A DNA stretch of 64,000 nt from NCBI RefSeq assembly GCF_018343535.1, contig NZ_JAGYPF010000002.1, forward strand, positions 894,103 through 958,102, read 5' to 3'. The notes under the pieces were generated by a model that searched no databases, was not told the DNA's origin, and worked only from the letters and a program-made list of their open reading frames with translations. Position numbers and translations under genes: made by a program. Shown one piece after another: positions 1 through 9,701 of the stretch (position 1 is the stretch's first letter; each line of letters starts with the position of its first letter). The stretch comes from Neobacillus rhizophilus. Lineage in GTDB: Bacteria > Bacillota > Bacilli > Bacillales > Cytobacillaceae.

Positions 1-314
1 TCAGCGATATTCCGGGCAACTCCGCCGGCATTCTGGGTGGCATAGCTGGGATTGGAGGTTCCCAGCTGTGCCTGCCCTTTTATATGAAATTTACGGTCAA
101 TATTAGCTCCGCCAATGCAAATGACATGCTGTGATTCACTTAAAATATAGGCTCTGCCTAAAATATGGCCTTTTTTGATCAGCCCTGAAATCATGTTAGC
201 AATCGAGGGCCGGGACAATTCTAAATTTTGCGCAAGCTCTTGCTGCGAAACATAGGGGTTGTTCCGGATTAAATCGAGAATCAATTGTTCTTTCTCAGTC
301 AGTTTTTCAGGCAC
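1..314 (-). CDS. HTH-PfkB family carbohydrate/nucleoside kinase (partial, 3' end outside window)
   Basis: Only the N-terminal ~104 residues lie in the window; the gene continues past position 1. Reading the minus strand from a GTG at 312-314, preceded by a GGGGTGAG ribosome binding site, residues ~3-55 form a winged helix-turn-helix (LTEKEQLILDLI, then QELAQNLELSRPSIANMI). A PfkB N-terminal motif follows (CIGGANIDRKF, later NAGGVARNIA). This layout is known for sugar and pseudouridine kinases of the YeiC/PsuK type that carry a DNA-binding head. The catalytic DTxGAGD region is outside the window, so substrate specificity cannot be judged. The nucleoside-type lipoprotein next door makes a nucleoside substrate plausible, but that is inference. 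Confidence 0.8.
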   Translation of the reverse strand, partial: MPEKLTEKEQLILDLIRNNPYVSQQELAQNLELSRPSIANMISGLIKKGHILGRAYILSESQHVICIGGANIDRKFHIKGQAQLGTSNPSYATQNAGGVARNIA

Positions 315-351
315 AAACTCACCCCATAAATTACACTAATCTTCCTAAGTG

Positions 352-1428
352 TTATTGTTTTGGATTAAATGTCTTTAATTCATCAAGTGTTTCAGGAACC
401 TTTACAGCACCTGATTTGATTTTCTCAACCCAATCTTTAACTGTTGTTTCAATGTCTGCTTTGTTTGCTGCCTTCGGATTGATAGGGGCTAAGCCAACAC
501 CATCTTCTGCTAAACCATATAATGTTACTTTACCGCCAGGGAAATTGCCATCTTTTGTTTTAGTGGCAAGGTCTTTAACTGCTACATCCACGCGTTTTAA
601 GGCAGATGTAAGGACAACATCTTGACCCATGTCTGCTTGATCACGGTCAACGCCAATTGCCCAAAAGTCTTTATTAGGGTCTTTTGCCTTTCGGTCTTTG
701 GCTTCTTTAAATAGTCCGACCCCTGTTGCACCTGCTGCGTGGAAGATGACGTCCGCTCCCGATGAATACATCTTTGAGGCGATAGCCTGTCCAACCTCGG
801 CCTTATCGAAAGCCCCTGCAATTTGAACGTCAACTTTAATGTCTGGATTCACTGCTTTAACGCCTGCTAAGAAGCCAGTTTCAAAACGTTCAATAACGGG
901 AACTTCCATACCGCCAATGAATCCAATGTGGTTAGATTTTGTAGTCTTGGCCGCTGCAATTCCCGCAAGAAAGCCTGCTTCCTGCTCTTTAAAAAGAATG
1001 CTTGCCACGTTTGGAAGGTCTACTTCAGCATCAACGATAGCAAATTTGGAATCCTTTTGTTGTTTCGCAATTTCTTCAACTGCTGACGGCATTAAGAAAC
1101 CAATTGCGTACACTAGGTCAAACCCTTGACGTACCAGCGTATTTAAATTTGTTGTATAATCCGCATCCGATTTGGAAGCAAGATAATCATAGCCGCCTCT
1201 GCCCTTCTTCAAGCCATTTTCCTTACCAAATGCTTGCAGGCCTTCCCATGAAGATTGGTTAAAGGATTTATCATCGACACCACCGATGTCAGTCACCATA
1301 CCAACAGAAAATGTGTCTTTTTTGCCGCCGCCAGTGTTCTCGTTATCGTTACTTTTTCCACATGCACCCAAGAGCGTGCCTGCTGCAAGAACAAGTGATA
1401 GTGCCAAACCAATTTTACGCTTTTTCAT
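352..1428 (-). CDS. BMP family ABC transporter substrate-binding lipoprotein (nucleoside-type)
   Basis: A 358-residue extracytoplasmic binding protein of the basic membrane protein family (PnrA, BmpA, NupN type), which binds purine or other nucleosides for an ABC importer. The start MKKRKIG leads into a hydrophobic signal and a lipobox LGAC with acylated Cys23. The family features [17 protein letters not shown] (residues ~48-64) and GFIGGMEVP are visible. The ATPase and permease partners are not adjacent; both flanking genes are unrelated, so it must work with a distant transporter or as an orphan receptor. A strong sigma-A promoter and an 8-bp palindrome lie directly upstream. The ligand is not determined by the sequence. 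Confidence 0.9.
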   Translation of the reverse strand: MKKRKIGLALSLVLAAGTLLGACGKSNDNENTGGGKKDTFSVGMVTDIGGVDDKSFNQSSWEGLQAFGKENGLKKGRGGYDYLASKSDADYTTNLNTLVRQGFDLVYAIGFLMPSAVEEIAKQQKDSKFAIVDAEVDLPNVASILFKEQEAGFLAGIAAAKTTKSNHIGFIGGMEVPVIERFETGFLAGVKAVNPDIKVDVQIAGAFDKAEVGQAIASKMYSSGADVIFHAAGATGVGLFKEAKDRKAKDPNKDFWAIGVDRDQADMGQDVVLTSALKRVDVAVKDLATKTKDGNFPGGKVTLYGLAEDGVGLAPINPKAANKADIETTVKDWVEKIKSGAVKVPETLDELKTFNPKQ

Positions 1429-1502
1429 TTTGTGTGCCTCCCTAAGTTGTAGTTTTTAGAAGATTTTATAAACATTTGTTTGCTTGTTAAACTTTCGTTT
1501 GT

Positions 1503-1531
1503 ATTATAACGCCTATATATATTTTGGTCAA
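1503..1531 (-). promoter_or_regulatory. Sigma-A promoter of the BMP lipoprotein gene
   Basis: On the minus strand, -35 TTGACC (1526-1531) and -10 TATAAT (1503-1508) are separated by exactly 17 bp. The start codon is about 75 bp downstream. Confidence 0.8.
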
Positions 1532-1532
1532 C

Positions 1533-1555
1533 TGTTATGTCCGAAAAACATAACA
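1533..1555. promoter_or_regulatory. Palindrome abutting the -35 box (candidate operator)
   Basis: TGTTATGT at 1533-1540 and ACATAACA at 1548-1555 form a perfect 8-bp inverted repeat with a 7-bp spacer, one base upstream of the -35 box of the BMP gene. The placement fits an operator or activator site. No known regulator consensus is matched with confidence. Confidence 0.45.
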
Positions 1556-1560
1556 AGTAA

Positions 1561-1605
1561 AAAAAAAGCCCCAATCTCTCAGTGTAAAAAATGGGAAATT
1601 GGGGC
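1561..1605 (-). terminator. Rho-independent terminator of the DMT transporter gene
   Basis: GCCCCAAT (1568-1575) pairs with ATTGGGGC (1598-1605). On the minus strand the stem is followed by a run of T residues. Confidence 0.8.
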
Positions 1606-1614
1606 TTTTCATCA

Positions 1615-2511
1615 TTAAGTTAACGATTGCCTTCCAAGTCTTTTTAATCTTTTCCGTTGGTACGTAGATAATACAACGCCGCCGACAATCAAGAGTGAGC
1701 CTGCTATTTCTGTACTCGTTATTGGTTTGTATAGCAAAACCAACCCCATAATCATTGCAACGAAAGGCTCTAAATTAGATAAGATAGAGGCCTTTGAAGC
1801 ATCAACATGTCGAATGTTTTGATTCCATATTAGTGCGGCCATACCATGTACCACAACGGCAGTTCCAATTAGCAAAGCCCAGTCGGATACATTAGCACTT
1901 ATTCGTAAGGGAGTATCTAATGAAAAAGCGGAAGGAATCGATACAATCAAACCTACCATATTGGAGTATAAGGTAATCGTAAGAGGATCTATTCGTTGAG
2001 AGAGAAGTCTTGTCATGATAATCATAACAGCGAATGTGACCATGGTTAACACAATCCATAATAAACCACGATCAATCTGTATGGAAGACACATTCCCTTT
2101 TGCCACTACAAAGTAAATACCGATAATTGCCACTACAGAACCCAGCAACATTCGAACGGTCAATTGTTCCTTCAAGAAAATTGCCGCTAAAAAGCTGGTT
2201 AAAATGGGCGTTGTTGCTAAAATAAGGGCCGATGTTGTCGGGTCAGCTGTTTGTAAGCCTACAAAAAAAGACCATTGGTTAATAAATACCCCAATAATCC
2301 CCAGAAAAACAACCGAGAGTAAATCCTTGCTCTTTACCCGTTTAAATTGTTTTTTGTAAAAGGATAATCCGCTTAAAAACAGGACAATAAATAAGAGTCT
2401 CAACATGGTTAATAGGGTTGGAGAGAAATCTTGGACTAATATTTTCCCGAATACAAAATTACTTCCCCATACTACTACACAGATAGTCAGCAACGCATAT
2501 GCCTTTAACAC
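1615..2511 (-). CDS. EamA/DMT family transporter
   Basis: About 298 residues with ten hydrophobic segments arranged as two EamA repeats, the architecture of drug/metabolite exporters (RhaT, YdcZ, RarD relatives). The first segment carries VVWGSNFVFGK, and the second repeat carries SILSNLEPFVAMIMG, both typical of EamA domains. The reading frame extends seven codons further up to an ATG at 2532, but that ATG lacks a ribosome binding site. The GTG at 2509-2511 is preceded by AAGGGTGG at good distance, so it is preferred here. The gene is monocistronic with its own terminator. The transported compound is unknown. Confidence 0.85.
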   Translation of the reverse strand: MLKAYALLTICVVVWGSNFVFGKILVQDFSPTLLTMLRLLFIVLFLSGLSFYKKQFKRVKSKDLLSVVFLGIIGVFINQWSFFVGLQTADPTTSALILATTPILTSFLAAIFLKEQLTVRMLLGSVVAIIGIYFVVAKGNVSSIQIDRGLLWIVLTMVTFAVMIIMTRLLSQRIDPLTITLYSNMVGLIVSIPSAFSLDTPLRISANVSDWALLIGTAVVVHGMAALIWNQNIRHVDASKASILSNLEPFVAMIMGLVLLYKPITSTEIAGSLLIVGGVVLSTYQRKRLKRLGRQSLT

Positions 2512-2747
2512 ATTTACCACCCTTTCTATCATAGGATGCCAACTGTCCTATTCTAACATAATATTTTCGATAGACAACTTGGGCGGTGTTCACCAAGCTG
2601 AGGCAAACGTCCAGTGAATTTCTAAATAAATTTTAAAAAATATATTATTAAAAAATTGCCAGCCCTGTTTAAATGAAGTCCATATGGAAAGTCTATTGAA
2701 GGTGGTTAATTTTTACAAAAATGACAACTATTAAAGGAGGCTGGGCA

Positions 2748-3050
2748 GTGTTACTAGTACCGCGTGAGTTAGACAAGCTTATGATTGTGGTAGCCGCTGA
2801 TCTTGCTAGACGAAGACAGGAAAGAGGATTGAAGTTAAATTATCCCGAAGCAGTAGCACTTATCACTTATGAAGTGCTAGAAGGGGCAAGAGATGGGAAA
2901 ACGGTGGCGGAATTAATGAAATATGGGGCTACCATCTTAACGCGTGATGATGTCATGGAAGGCATTCCAGAAATGATTGACGACATTCAAGTAGAGGCAA
3001 CTTTTCCCGACGGAACAAAACTTGTAACGGTTCATGATCCAATTCGATAA
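2748..3050 (+). CDS. ureA: Urease subunit gamma
   Basis: Structural subunit of urease, which hydrolyses urea to ammonia and carbamate in the cytoplasm. The GTG at 2748 follows AAAGGAGG with a 7-bp spacer and gives 100 residues, the normal family length; a longer frame from 2721 would add nine unrelated residues and is rejected. The conserved blocks [19 protein letters not shown] and [22 protein letters not shown] are present. It is the first gene of a ureABCEFGD(H) operon, the order I recall from thermophilic Bacillus sp. TB-90. No clear TnrA or GlnR box was recognised in the 236 bp upstream. Confidence 0.97.
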   Translation: MLLVPRELDKLMIVVAADLARRRQERGLKLNYPEAVALITYEVLEGARDGKTVAELMKYGATILTRDDVMEGIPEMIDDIQVEATFPDGTKLVTVHDPIR

Positions 3051-3073
3051 GAGGCAGCAGGAGGGATACATAA

Positions 3074-3403
3074 ATGGAATGGGAACCAGGTCAGTTGTTT
3101 TTAAAAGAGGATCCGATTATTTGTAATGAAGGAAGAGAAATACACAGGGTAAAGGTGACGAATACCGGTGATCGGCCGGTCCAAATTGGTTCGCACTATC
3201 ATTTTTATGAAGTAAATGATGCCCTAACTTTTAACAGGGATGACGCGTTTGGAAAACGGCTGAATATTCCTGCTGGAGCAGCGGTCCGATTCGAGCCCGG
3301 CGATGAAAAAGAAGTGGAATTGGTTTGTTTTGCAGGGGAACAAAAGGTTTTCGGCTTTAATAATAAAGTCGATGGATCTGTGGAAAGTGGGTGTGGAAAA
3401 TGA
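3074..3403 (+). CDS. ureB: Urease subunit beta
   Basis: A 109-residue beta subunit that packs against UreA and UreC in the (abc)3 urease trimer. The beta-rich core contains [19 protein letters not shown] and [18 protein letters not shown], which are family signatures. The start ATG follows GGAGGGATAC. Its stop overlaps the ureC start as ATGA at 3400-3403, so translation of the two is coupled. The C-terminal tail, ending near ESGCGK, is slightly shorter than in some relatives and shows nothing abnormal. Confidence 0.97.
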   Translation: MEWEPGQLFLKEDPIICNEGREIHRVKVTNTGDRPVQIGSHYHFYEVNDALTFNRDDAFGKRLNIPAGAAVRFEPGDEKEVELVCFAGEQKVFGFNNKVDGSVESGCGK

Positions 3404-5112
3404 GTTTTGAAATGCCTCGTAAGCAATATGCCCAAATGTTCGGTCCAACTACCGGGGATTCCATTCGTCTGGCGGATACCAATTTAATCATTCAGATTGA
3501 AAAGGATTTTACCACCTATGGAGAAGAGGTCGTCTTTGGAGGCGGAAAGGTCATCCGCGATGGAATGGGACAGCATCCGCTTGTCACCCGCGGTGATGGG
3601 ATACCAGATGTTGTAATTACCAATGTCGTTATTTTAGATTATACGGGAATTTATAAAGCGGATCTTGCCATTCGTGACGGGAAAATTTCTGGAATCGGAA
3701 AAGCTGGAAATCCGCTCGTGATGAATGGGGTAGATATCGTTATTGGGGCCTCTACAGAAATCATTGCCGGTGAAGGAATGATTGTCACGGCAGGCGGCAT
3801 CGACACACACGTCCATTTTATTAATCCGGCCCAAGTCGATGTTGCTCTTTCAGCGGGACTGACAACTTTAATTGGTGGCGGTACAGGGCCATCTGCAGGC
3901 TCAAGGGCTACCACTGTCACCCCTGGAGAATGGAATATCCACCGTATGCTTGAAGCAGTAGAAGGCCTGCCAATAAATGTTGGTTTGACCGGTAAAGGCC
4001 AAGCTGCAACTGAAGAACCGCTGGCCGAGCAAGTACGGGCAGGTGTGATTGGGCTTAAGGTTCATGAAGACTGGGGAGCTACACCTTCAGCTCTTGACCA
4101 TGCTTTGAAGGTGGCGGACCAATATGATGTGCAAGTGGCGCTTCACGCAGATACCTTAAATGAAGCCGGCTTTGTAGAAAATACGATGGCTGCCGTCAAA
4201 GACCGGGTTATTCACATGTATCATACGGAAGGTGCCGGGGGCGGGCATGCGCCGGATTTGATCAAATCTGCAAGCTTTATGAATGTCCTGCCTTCGTCCA
4301 CGAATCCGACGCTTCCTTATACAGTTAATACGATTGATGAACATCTTGATATGCTAATGGTTTGCCACCATTTGAATCCTTCCGTCCCGGAAGATATCGC
4401 CTTTGCCGATTCCCGGATTAGAAAGGAAACAATTGCTGCTGAAGATATCCTTCAGGATATGGGGATTTTTAGTATGACCAGCTCCGATGCCCAGGCAATG
4501 GGGCGGGTAGGTGAGGTGGTCACGCGAACTTGGCAGGTAGCCGATAAGATGAAACTGCAAAGAGGCACTTTGCAGGGGGACAGTAAGCTTTCCGATAATA
4601 ACCGGGCCAAGCGCTATATTGCAAAATATACGATTAACCCTGCAATTACCCACGGTATTGCTGACTATGTCGGTTCGATAGAAGTAGGAAAAATTGCTGA
4701 CCTTGTCCTTTGGTCGCCTGCGTTCTTCGGAGTGAAACCGGAATTGGTAATAAAAAGCGGCTTCATTGTCTACGGAATGATGGGGGATGCCAATGCTTCT
4801 ATTCCAACACCACAGCCAGTAGTTTGCCGGCCAATGTATGCGGCATATGGAAAAGCCTTGCACAAGAGCTCGATTACGTTTGTGTCGCAGGCGGCTTATG
4901 AAGGAAAAGTTCATGAAAAGCTTGGCTTAGAAAAAGTCATTCTTCCTGTCCAGGGAATCCGCAAGCTTACGAAAAAAGACATGAAGCTCAATTCGGAAAC
5001 CCCTGAACTTTCCGTAGATCCACAAACATACGAGGTTAGAGTGAATGGGGAGCTTATCACATGTGAACCCGCTGAAAAATTACCAATGGCACAAAGATAT
5101 TTCCTATTTTGA
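3400..5112 (+). CDS. ureC: Urease subunit alpha (catalytic)
   Basis: The 570-residue amidohydrolase subunit that holds the bi-nickel centre. Counting from the ATG at 3400, all known ligands fall where they do in Sporosarcina pasteurii urease: His137 and His139 (HVHF), carbamylated Lys220 (LKVHEDWG), His222, His249, His275 and Asp363. The mobile flap has Cys322-His323. The frame opens three codons earlier, but [15 protein letters not shown] is the family N-terminus and overlaps the ureB stop. Complete and apparently active. Confidence 0.98.
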   Translation: MSFEMPRKQYAQMFGPTTGDSIRLADTNLIIQIEKDFTTYGEEVVFGGGKVIRDGMGQHPLVTRGDGIPDVVITNVVILDYTGIYKADLAIRDGKISGIGKAGNPLVMNGVDIVIGASTEIIAGEGMIVTAGGIDTHVHFINPAQVDVALSAGLTTLIGGGTGPSAGSRATTVTPGEWNIHRMLEAVEGLPINVGLTGKGQAATEEPLAEQVRAGVIGLKVHEDWGATPSALDHALKVADQYDVQVALHADTLNEAGFVENTMAAVKDRVIHMYHTEGAGGGHAPDLIKSASFMNVLPSSTNPTLPYTVNTIDEHLDMLMVCHHLNPSVPEDIAFADSRIRKETIAAEDILQDMGIFSMTSSDAQAMGRVGEVVTRTWQVADKMKLQRGTLQGDSKLSDNNRAKRYIAKYTINPAITHGIADYVGSIEVGKIADLVLWSPAFFGVKPELVIKSGFIVYGMMGDANASIPTPQPVVCRPMYAAYGKALHKSSITFVSQAAYEGKVHEKLGLEKVILPVQGIRKLTKKDMKLNSETPELSVDPQTYEVRVNGELITCEPAEKLPMAQRYFLF

Positions 5113-5123
5113 GGTGAAAAAGC

Positions 5124-5582
5124 ATGTTAATTGAACGAATTGAAGCCAATATTGAAAATATGGAAAAGGAAGAAATCTTCAGACGCCATATTGAAAAAGT
5201 ATACCTTGAAAGTGATCATCTCGTGAAACGTGTTCAGCGAGTTAAAACGGACCACGGCCGGGAAATAGGCATTCGCCTGAAGGATCCACGTGATCTTGTG
5301 GCCGGAGATGTGTTGTTTATGGATGAAAAAAATATGATTGTCGTTGACGTAATCGCAGATGATTTAATCGTCATTGGTCCCCGTAATTTAAAAGAAATGG
5401 GGACCATCGCCCATCAGTTGGGTAACAGGCACCTTCCAGCCCAATTTGAGGGTGATGAGATGATGGTGCAATACGATTACCTTGTAGAAGACCTGTTAAA
5501 GGAGCTGGAGATTCCCTATAAACGGGAAAACCGAAAAGTGAAGCAGGCGTTTCGCCATATTGGTCATAGTCATGGAGAGTAA
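5124..5582 (+). CDS. ureE: Urease accessory metallochaperone UreE
   Basis: A 152-residue nickel chaperone that delivers Ni2+ to the UreDFG-apourease complex. The N-terminal domain (residues ~1-75) and the C-terminal metal-binding domain are both present. The C-terminus carries a short histidine tail (RHIGHSHGE), far less His-rich than in enterobacterial UreE. Ribosome binding site GAGGTGAAA, spacer 4-5. It lies 11 bp after ureC, and its 3' end overlaps the ureF start. Confidence 0.95.
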   Translation: MLIERIEANIENMEKEEIFRRHIEKVYLESDHLVKRVQRVKTDHGREIGIRLKDPRDLVAGDVLFMDEKNMIVVDVIADDLIVIGPRNLKEMGTIAHQLGNRHLPAQFEGDEMMVQYDYLVEDLLKELEIPYKRENRKVKQAFRHIGHSHGE

Positions 5583-6258
5583 ATTACTAGCACTGTTTCA
5601 GCTTTGTGATTCCAATTTTCCGACAGGAGCCTTTAGTCATTCCTACGGTTTGGAAAGCTATATCCAAGAGAATACGGTTCATAATTCTGAAACCTTTTCA
5701 CAATGGCTGCAGGTTTATATTGACGAGCAGCTCATCTATTCAGATGGGCTGGCCAGCCATCTTGTATATCAGGCATTGGAAGAGGATGATCTTGCTAGGG
5801 TCTGGAAGCTGGATCGATTATTGACTGTCCAAAATTTGCCGCGGGAAACGCGGGAGGGCAGCCAAAGAATGGGTGAGCGGATGTTAGAACTTGTCCAGTC
5901 TTTATATGATGCACCTGTTCTAGCGATTTACAGAAAAAGGATTAGCGCAAAGCAATCGTTTGGTCATCCTGCGATTGTCTTTACGATGACAGCGCATGAT
6001 ATTGGTGTACCAAAACTAACAACTGTTTTATTTTACCTCTATTCAGTTGTATCCAGCATTGTTCAAAATGCCGTACGAGGGATTCCATTAGGGCAGACGG
6101 CAGGTCAGAAAATCCTTCATGATATTCAGCCTGTTTTAATAGCAGCTGTTGAAAAAATAGGTCAGATGGATGAAGAGGACTTTGGCATTGTTTCACCTGG
6201 TATCGAGTTATCCCAAATGAGGCATGAACGTGTGAATATACGAATTTTTATGTCATAA
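5572..6258 (+). CDS. ureF: Urease accessory protein UreF
   Basis: An all-helical accessory protein of ~228 residues that bridges UreD and UreG and gates GTP-dependent nickel insertion. The N-terminus [19 protein letters not shown], followed by [12 protein letters not shown], is the UreF signature. The start chosen is the ATG at 5572, inside the end of ureE; the frame opens at 5560, but those four residues are not family-like. The overlap with ureE implies translational coupling, as no strong separate ribosome binding site is seen. Confidence 0.95.
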   Translation: MESKLLALFQLCDSNFPTGAFSHSYGLESYIQENTVHNSETFSQWLQVYIDEQLIYSDGLASHLVYQALEEDDLARVWKLDRLLTVQNLPRETREGSQRMGERMLELVQSLYDAPVLAIYRKRISAKQSFGHPAIVFTMTAHDIGVPKLTTVLFYLYSVVSSIVQNAVRGIPLGQTAGQKILHDIQPVLIAAVEKIGQMDEEDFGIVSPGIELSQMRHERVNIRIFMS

Positions 6259-6280
6259 ATAAAAGAAAGGAAGTTTTATT

Positions 6281-6892
6281 ATGGATCCAATTAAAATCGG
6301 TGTAGGCGGTCCTGTTGGGGCAGGAAAAACGATGTTAGTGGAAAAATTAACACGTAAATTGAATGATGAAATTAGCATGGCAGTTGTGACAAACGATATC
6401 TATACAAAGGAAGATGCTAAATTTTTAATGCAAAACGGCGTACTTCCTTCTGACCGCATTATTGGTGTGGAGACCGGCGGGTGCCCGCATACGGCTATTC
6501 GTGAAGATGCTTCAATGAATTTTGCGGCAATCAACGAACTAAAAGAAAAACACCCGGATGTCGAGCTGATTTTTGTGGAAAGCGGCGGGGATAACTTGGC
6601 AGCCACCTTCAGCCCGGAATTGGTTGATTTCTCAATCTATATCATTGATGTGGCCCAAGGAGAAAAAATTCCGCGCAAGGGCGGGCAAGGAATGATTAAA
6701 TCGGATTTATTTATTATCAACAAAACCGATTTAGCCCCACATGTCGGAGCAAGGCTTGACGTCATGGAGTCAGATACAAAAGTTTTCCGCGGTGACAAAC
6801 CATTTGTCTTTACCAATCTAAAGGATGATTCAGGGCTGGATAATGTGATTGATTGGTTAAAGGAAAATGCATTATTAAAAGGATTGGCCTAA
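6281..6892 (+). CDS. ureG: Urease accessory GTPase UreG
   Basis: A 203-residue SIMIBI-class GTPase that powers nickel delivery to urease. The P-loop GGPVGAGKT lies at residues ~9-17. The metal-linking motif [18 protein letters not shown] contains the CPH motif known to bind Ni/Zn at the UreG dimer interface. [17 protein letters not shown] and the [11 protein letters not shown] guanine-specificity loop follow. Ribosome binding site AAAGGAAG. It lies immediately upstream of ureD. Confidence 0.97.
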   Translation: MDPIKIGVGGPVGAGKTMLVEKLTRKLNDEISMAVVTNDIYTKEDAKFLMQNGVLPSDRIIGVETGGCPHTAIREDASMNFAAINELKEKHPDVELIFVESGGDNLAATFSPELVDFSIYIIDVAQGEKIPRKGGQGMIKSDLFIINKTDLAPHVGARLDVMESDTKVFRGDKPFVFTNLKDDSGLDNVIDWLKENALLKGLA

Positions 6893-6894
6893 CC

Positions 6895-7719
6895 ATGAAG
6901 GACTGGACAGGTGTTCTTCATCTCGAAGCAGAGGAACGGAAAGGAAAGACTGTCGCGAAAAATGTGTATTTTCAGGGCGCATTTAAAGTAATGCGCCCTA
7001 TTTACCATGATAATTCCGGTCAGGCCTGCTATTATTTATTAAATCCTGGCGGCGGATATTTGGATGGTGACCGCTATCAAATGAAGGTATCCCTCGGTGA
7101 GAATGCGAGGATGACGCTGACCACACTAGGAGCCACAAAGATTTATAAAACGCCGAAAAGGTATGCCTACCAGGAATCAGAGATTACTCTTCAGGCAGGC
7201 AGCTACCTTGAGTTTATTCCTGATCCGTTAATTGCTTATCAGAATGCTAAATATAAACAAAAAAATGTGATTCGGATGGACAAAACTGCCACTTTTCTTT
7301 ATTCGGACATCATTACACCTGGCTGGTCACCGGAAGGAGACCATTTCAGCTATGAAACAATCCAATTGTTGAATGAGATCTACATTGATGATGAACTAGT
7401 GGTTTACGACCATATAAAATTAAAACCATCCCAACAAAATTTACGAGGTCTCGGTTTTATGGAGGGGTATTCCCACTTGGGCTCGATGCTTGTGGTCGGG
7501 ACGCAGTCGGACAGTTCCTTGCTTGACCAGTTATATTTGGCAATTGAAATGAATACAAATGATTATAAAGTTGGACTGTCCTCATTGCCGGTGCCTGGAT
7601 TTACGATACGCGTGTTTGCGAATTCCACTCAGGTGATTGAAAAAATTTTTTCGGACATTCATCGGATGATTAGCGAGGAATGGTTTAGCAGGAAACCAAG
7701 CTTTCTCAGAAAATATTGA
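6895..7719 (+). CDS. ureD: Urease accessory protein UreD
   Basis: A 274-residue scaffold that binds apourease and receives nickel through UreF-UreG. The ATG at 6895 starts MKDWTGVLHLEAEERKGKT, the expected N-terminus. The frame extends back into ureG (6853), but those residues are not part of the family. Motifs LLNPGGGYLDGDRY and the later LGSMLVVG fit UreD/UreH. It is the last gene before a terminator at ~7725. Naming caution: in some literature this protein is called UreH, a name used here for the downstream nickel transporter. Confidence 0.94.
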   Translation: MKDWTGVLHLEAEERKGKTVAKNVYFQGAFKVMRPIYHDNSGQACYYLLNPGGGYLDGDRYQMKVSLGENARMTLTTLGATKIYKTPKRYAYQESEITLQAGSYLEFIPDPLIAYQNAKYKQKNVIRMDKTATFLYSDIITPGWSPEGDHFSYETIQLLNEIYIDDELVVYDHIKLKPSQQNLRGLGFMEGYSHLGSMLVVGTQSDSSLLDQLYLAIEMNTNDYKVGLSSLPVPGFTIRVFANSTQVIEKIFSDIHRMISEEWFSRKPSFLRKY

Positions 7720-7724
7720 TAGTT

Positions 7725-7757
7725 AACCCGGTAAACCAAAATGGCTGCCGGGTTTTT
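7725..7757 (+). terminator. Terminator after ureD
   Basis: AACCCGG (7725-7731) pairs with CCGGGTT (7748-7754) and runs into T residues. ureH lies 37 bp further on, so some read-through or a separate promoter is needed for it. Confidence 0.65.
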
Positions 7758-7793
7758 AATAGATAGATAATAGTAAGTTGGGGAGGAAAGAAA

Positions 7794-8465
7794 ATGGATG
7801 TTACCTTTTTTTCGGTATTGGCGTTAGGGTTTATTTTGGGCATCAGGCATGCGATTGAGCCGGATCATGTAATTGCAGTTTCGACGATTGCAAGCCAGAG
7901 CAAAAAGCTTTGGCACGCTTCGCTTGCCGGTGTTTTTTGGGGAATTGGACATACAGCCACATTATTTATTATTGGGATTTTTTTAATTTTAATGAAAAAT
8001 GATATTCCGGTAAAATGGGCTCTGACGTTGGAATTTTTGGTCGGAATTATGCTGGTATACTTAGGTGTAGCAGCGATGTTATCGATTCGAAAAAACCGCA
8101 CGCTTCACCGGAAACATGGCCACGTACATAATCCCCCTATAGGAAAGCGGGGTAGATATTACAAATCCTTATTCATCGGATTTGTTCACGGTCTTGCCGG
8201 CAGTGCGGCGATGGTGCTGCTGACGATGAGCACGGTTCATTCGGTGTGGCAGGGGGCATTATATATTATTGTGTTCGGCTTGGGAACGGTCCTTGGTATG
8301 TTAATTTTTACAACGATTATAGGAATCCCGTTTATTATGAGTATGAAGCAAATGGTTACAAGTAGGGTCTTAATTTTAACTACAGGCGCCGTAAGTACTG
8401 TGTTTGGGTTTTATTATATGTATAATTTAGGCGTTAAAGATGGTTTATTTAACCTTTGGATGTAA
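7794..8465 (+). CDS. ureH: UreH-type nickel transporter
   Basis: A 223-residue polytopic membrane protein with about six hydrophobic segments. Near the N-terminus it carries RHAIEPDHVIAVST, containing the H-x4-D-H signature of nickel/cobalt transporters (NiCoT, UreH and related families), and later FVHGLAGSAAMVLLTM. A His-containing loop (RKHGHVHN) lies between segments. Directly after the urease cluster, it most likely supplies Ni2+ for urease maturation. Ribosome binding site GGGGAGGAAAG. The family is close to UreH of Bacillus sp. TB-90, as recalled from the literature. Confidence 0.85.
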   Translation: MDVTFFSVLALGFILGIRHAIEPDHVIAVSTIASQSKKLWHASLAGVFWGIGHTATLFIIGIFLILMKNDIPVKWALTLEFLVGIMLVYLGVAAMLSIRKNRTLHRKHGHVHNPPIGKRGRYYKSLFIGFVHGLAGSAAMVLLTMSTVHSVWQGALYIIVFGLGTVLGMLIFTTIIGIPFIMSMKQMVTSRVLILTTGAVSTVFGFYYMYNLGVKDGLFNLWM

Positions 8466-8525
8466 CTTCCGCATATGAGTTTAAGTTAATGGAAAAACTC
8501 TAATTGAAAAAAGGAGGTAAGGGGT

Positions 8526-8741
8526 ATGTTCGAAAATTTTGAAGTCAACCATTTATTTGAGGATTCAGTCCAGAAGCACCCGCATTTCTCACTAAGTATT
8601 GATGGTCATGAGTATAAGGGTATGGTTAAAGATGATAAAATTCATTGGTACCAGCCCCACCCCAAACAAAGGCTTGAAGAAGAGCATGTAAGTTCTGTTG
8701 AAAGTCAGGTCTATGACATGATGCAAGAGCATTTGGAGTAG
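8526..8741 (+). CDS. Conserved small hypothetical protein (71 aa)
   Basis: A 71-residue acidic, His-rich cytoplasmic protein with a very strong ribosome binding site (AAAGGAGGTAAGGGG) and its own terminator, so it is probably a real gene. There is no signal or membrane segment. The pattern FSLSIDGHEYKGMVKDDKIHWYQPHP suggests a small beta-rich domain. The His content beside urease and nickel genes could hint at metal handling, but no known motif supports that. I do not recognise the family. Confidence 0.7.
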   Translation: MFENFEVNHLFEDSVQKHPHFSLSIDGHEYKGMVKDDKIHWYQPHPKQRLEEEHVSSVESQVYDMMQEHLE

Positions 8742-8747
8742 CGAAAA

Positions 8748-8776
8748 GGATGCCCGTACCGGGCATCCATTTTTTT
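8748..8776. terminator. Bidirectional terminator between the 71-aa gene and the urea transporter
   Basis: GGATGCCCG (8748-8756) and CGGGCATCC (8760-8768) form a 9-bp stem with a 3-nt loop followed by a T-run on the + strand. On the - strand it also closes the urea transporter transcript. Confidence 0.8.
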
Positions 8777-8783
8777 CGCAAAA

Positions 8784-9701
8784 TTAAATTCTCGGCATCA
8801 CTTTTCTGGCAGCCAAAAACAGCCATGTACATAACACGAACGGCATGGTCAATGCCGGGAGGCCGTAGGGTAGGAGCCATGTTACGACGCTGCCGGTAAT
8901 GAGAACGGTTAAACAGGCAGCGATAATACCGGTTAATAGCGGATACCGGGCATTTTCCTTAAAAACAATGGCTACAGCAATTATTGTTAAAATAGCATTA
9001 TAGCCATAAAGCCCCATAAAAATTAAATGATGCTCTCCCCCAAGGCCGTACGATGTTAATAATGCTGCTGCATTCCCAAGGATAGCGTAAACGCCCAATC
9101 TCCAACCTGCCCAAAATACAGCAACAAATAGTAACACTCCAGATAAATTGTTATCTAGGAAAAATATTTGTCCAATCCCATTCACGGCACCGTCAAGCCA
9201 ATTTGTCTCCCCTTTGATATTTAACGTCCAATTAGATAAAGATTGCGGGGTGAGATTGGGGCTTATCTTAAATGAAACCAGGCGATAAGTTGTCAGCAGC
9301 AAAAACCAGGTTAGGACGATAAACGGGAAGGTGAGAACAGGGATGCCCGTTTGCCGCATGAAATGGATCATCGCAGCTGTAAAAACGGATGCAACGGCAG
9401 CACCAACCAAAGCGATGAAAAAACGGTCATCACCGCTTAGAAATAAGGAAAGGGCCATTCCAGTAAGTACAGAGTTATATCCATATAAACCCTGATTGAC
9501 GCTTTCTGCATCAGCCCCGCCAATTTTTCCGATTAAAGTTCCGATAACAGCTGACAAAAGTGTGACCACCCCTAGAGAAACGGAGGAGATGGTGATCGCA
9601 GCCAGAATAATAAACCCAGAGATGGCATTTTCAATTAAAATTACTTGAGAGATTCCTTTTAAGGTAGACACCAGCAGCCATTTCAATGAGTCCCTGTTCA
9701 T
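8784..9701 (-). CDS. Urea transporter (UT family)
   Basis: About 305 residues, two homologous halves of five membrane segments, each with a conserved LYGYNSVLTGMALSLF or LYGYNAILTIIAVAIV block; this is the selectivity-filter pattern of urea channels (SLC14/Yut). It lets urea enter passively for the neighbouring urease. Start choice is uncertain: the ATG at 9699-9701 has only AGGT upstream, while an in-frame GTG at 9732-9734 lies directly on a GGAAAGGA sequence, too close to serve it. A seven-codon reading frame in another phase ends in an ATGA overlap with the 9701 ATG, so coupling is possible. Confidence 0.9.
   Translation of the reverse strand: MNRDSLKWLLVSTLKGISQVILIENAISGFIILAAITISSVSLGVVTLLSAVIGTLIGKIGGADAESVNQGLYGYNSVLTGMALSLFLSGDDRFFIALVGAAVASVFTAAMIHFMRQTGIPVLTFPFIVLTWFLLLTTYRLVSFKISPNLTPQSLSNWTLNIKGETNWLDGAVNGIGQIFFLDNNLSGVLLFVAVFWAGWRLGVYAILGNAAALLTSYGLGGEHHLIFMGLYGYNAILTIIAVAIVFKENARYPLLTGIIAACLTVLITGSVVTWLLPYGLPALTMPFVLCTWLFLAARKVMPRI

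Noticed and set aside
1429..1502. Purine riboswitch before the BMP lipoprotein gene
   Set aside because: The transcript leader is too short (~70 nt) and lacks the three-way junction signature.
4354..4914. 186-aa ORF antisense to ureC
   Set aside because: Shadow frame of the urease alpha gene.
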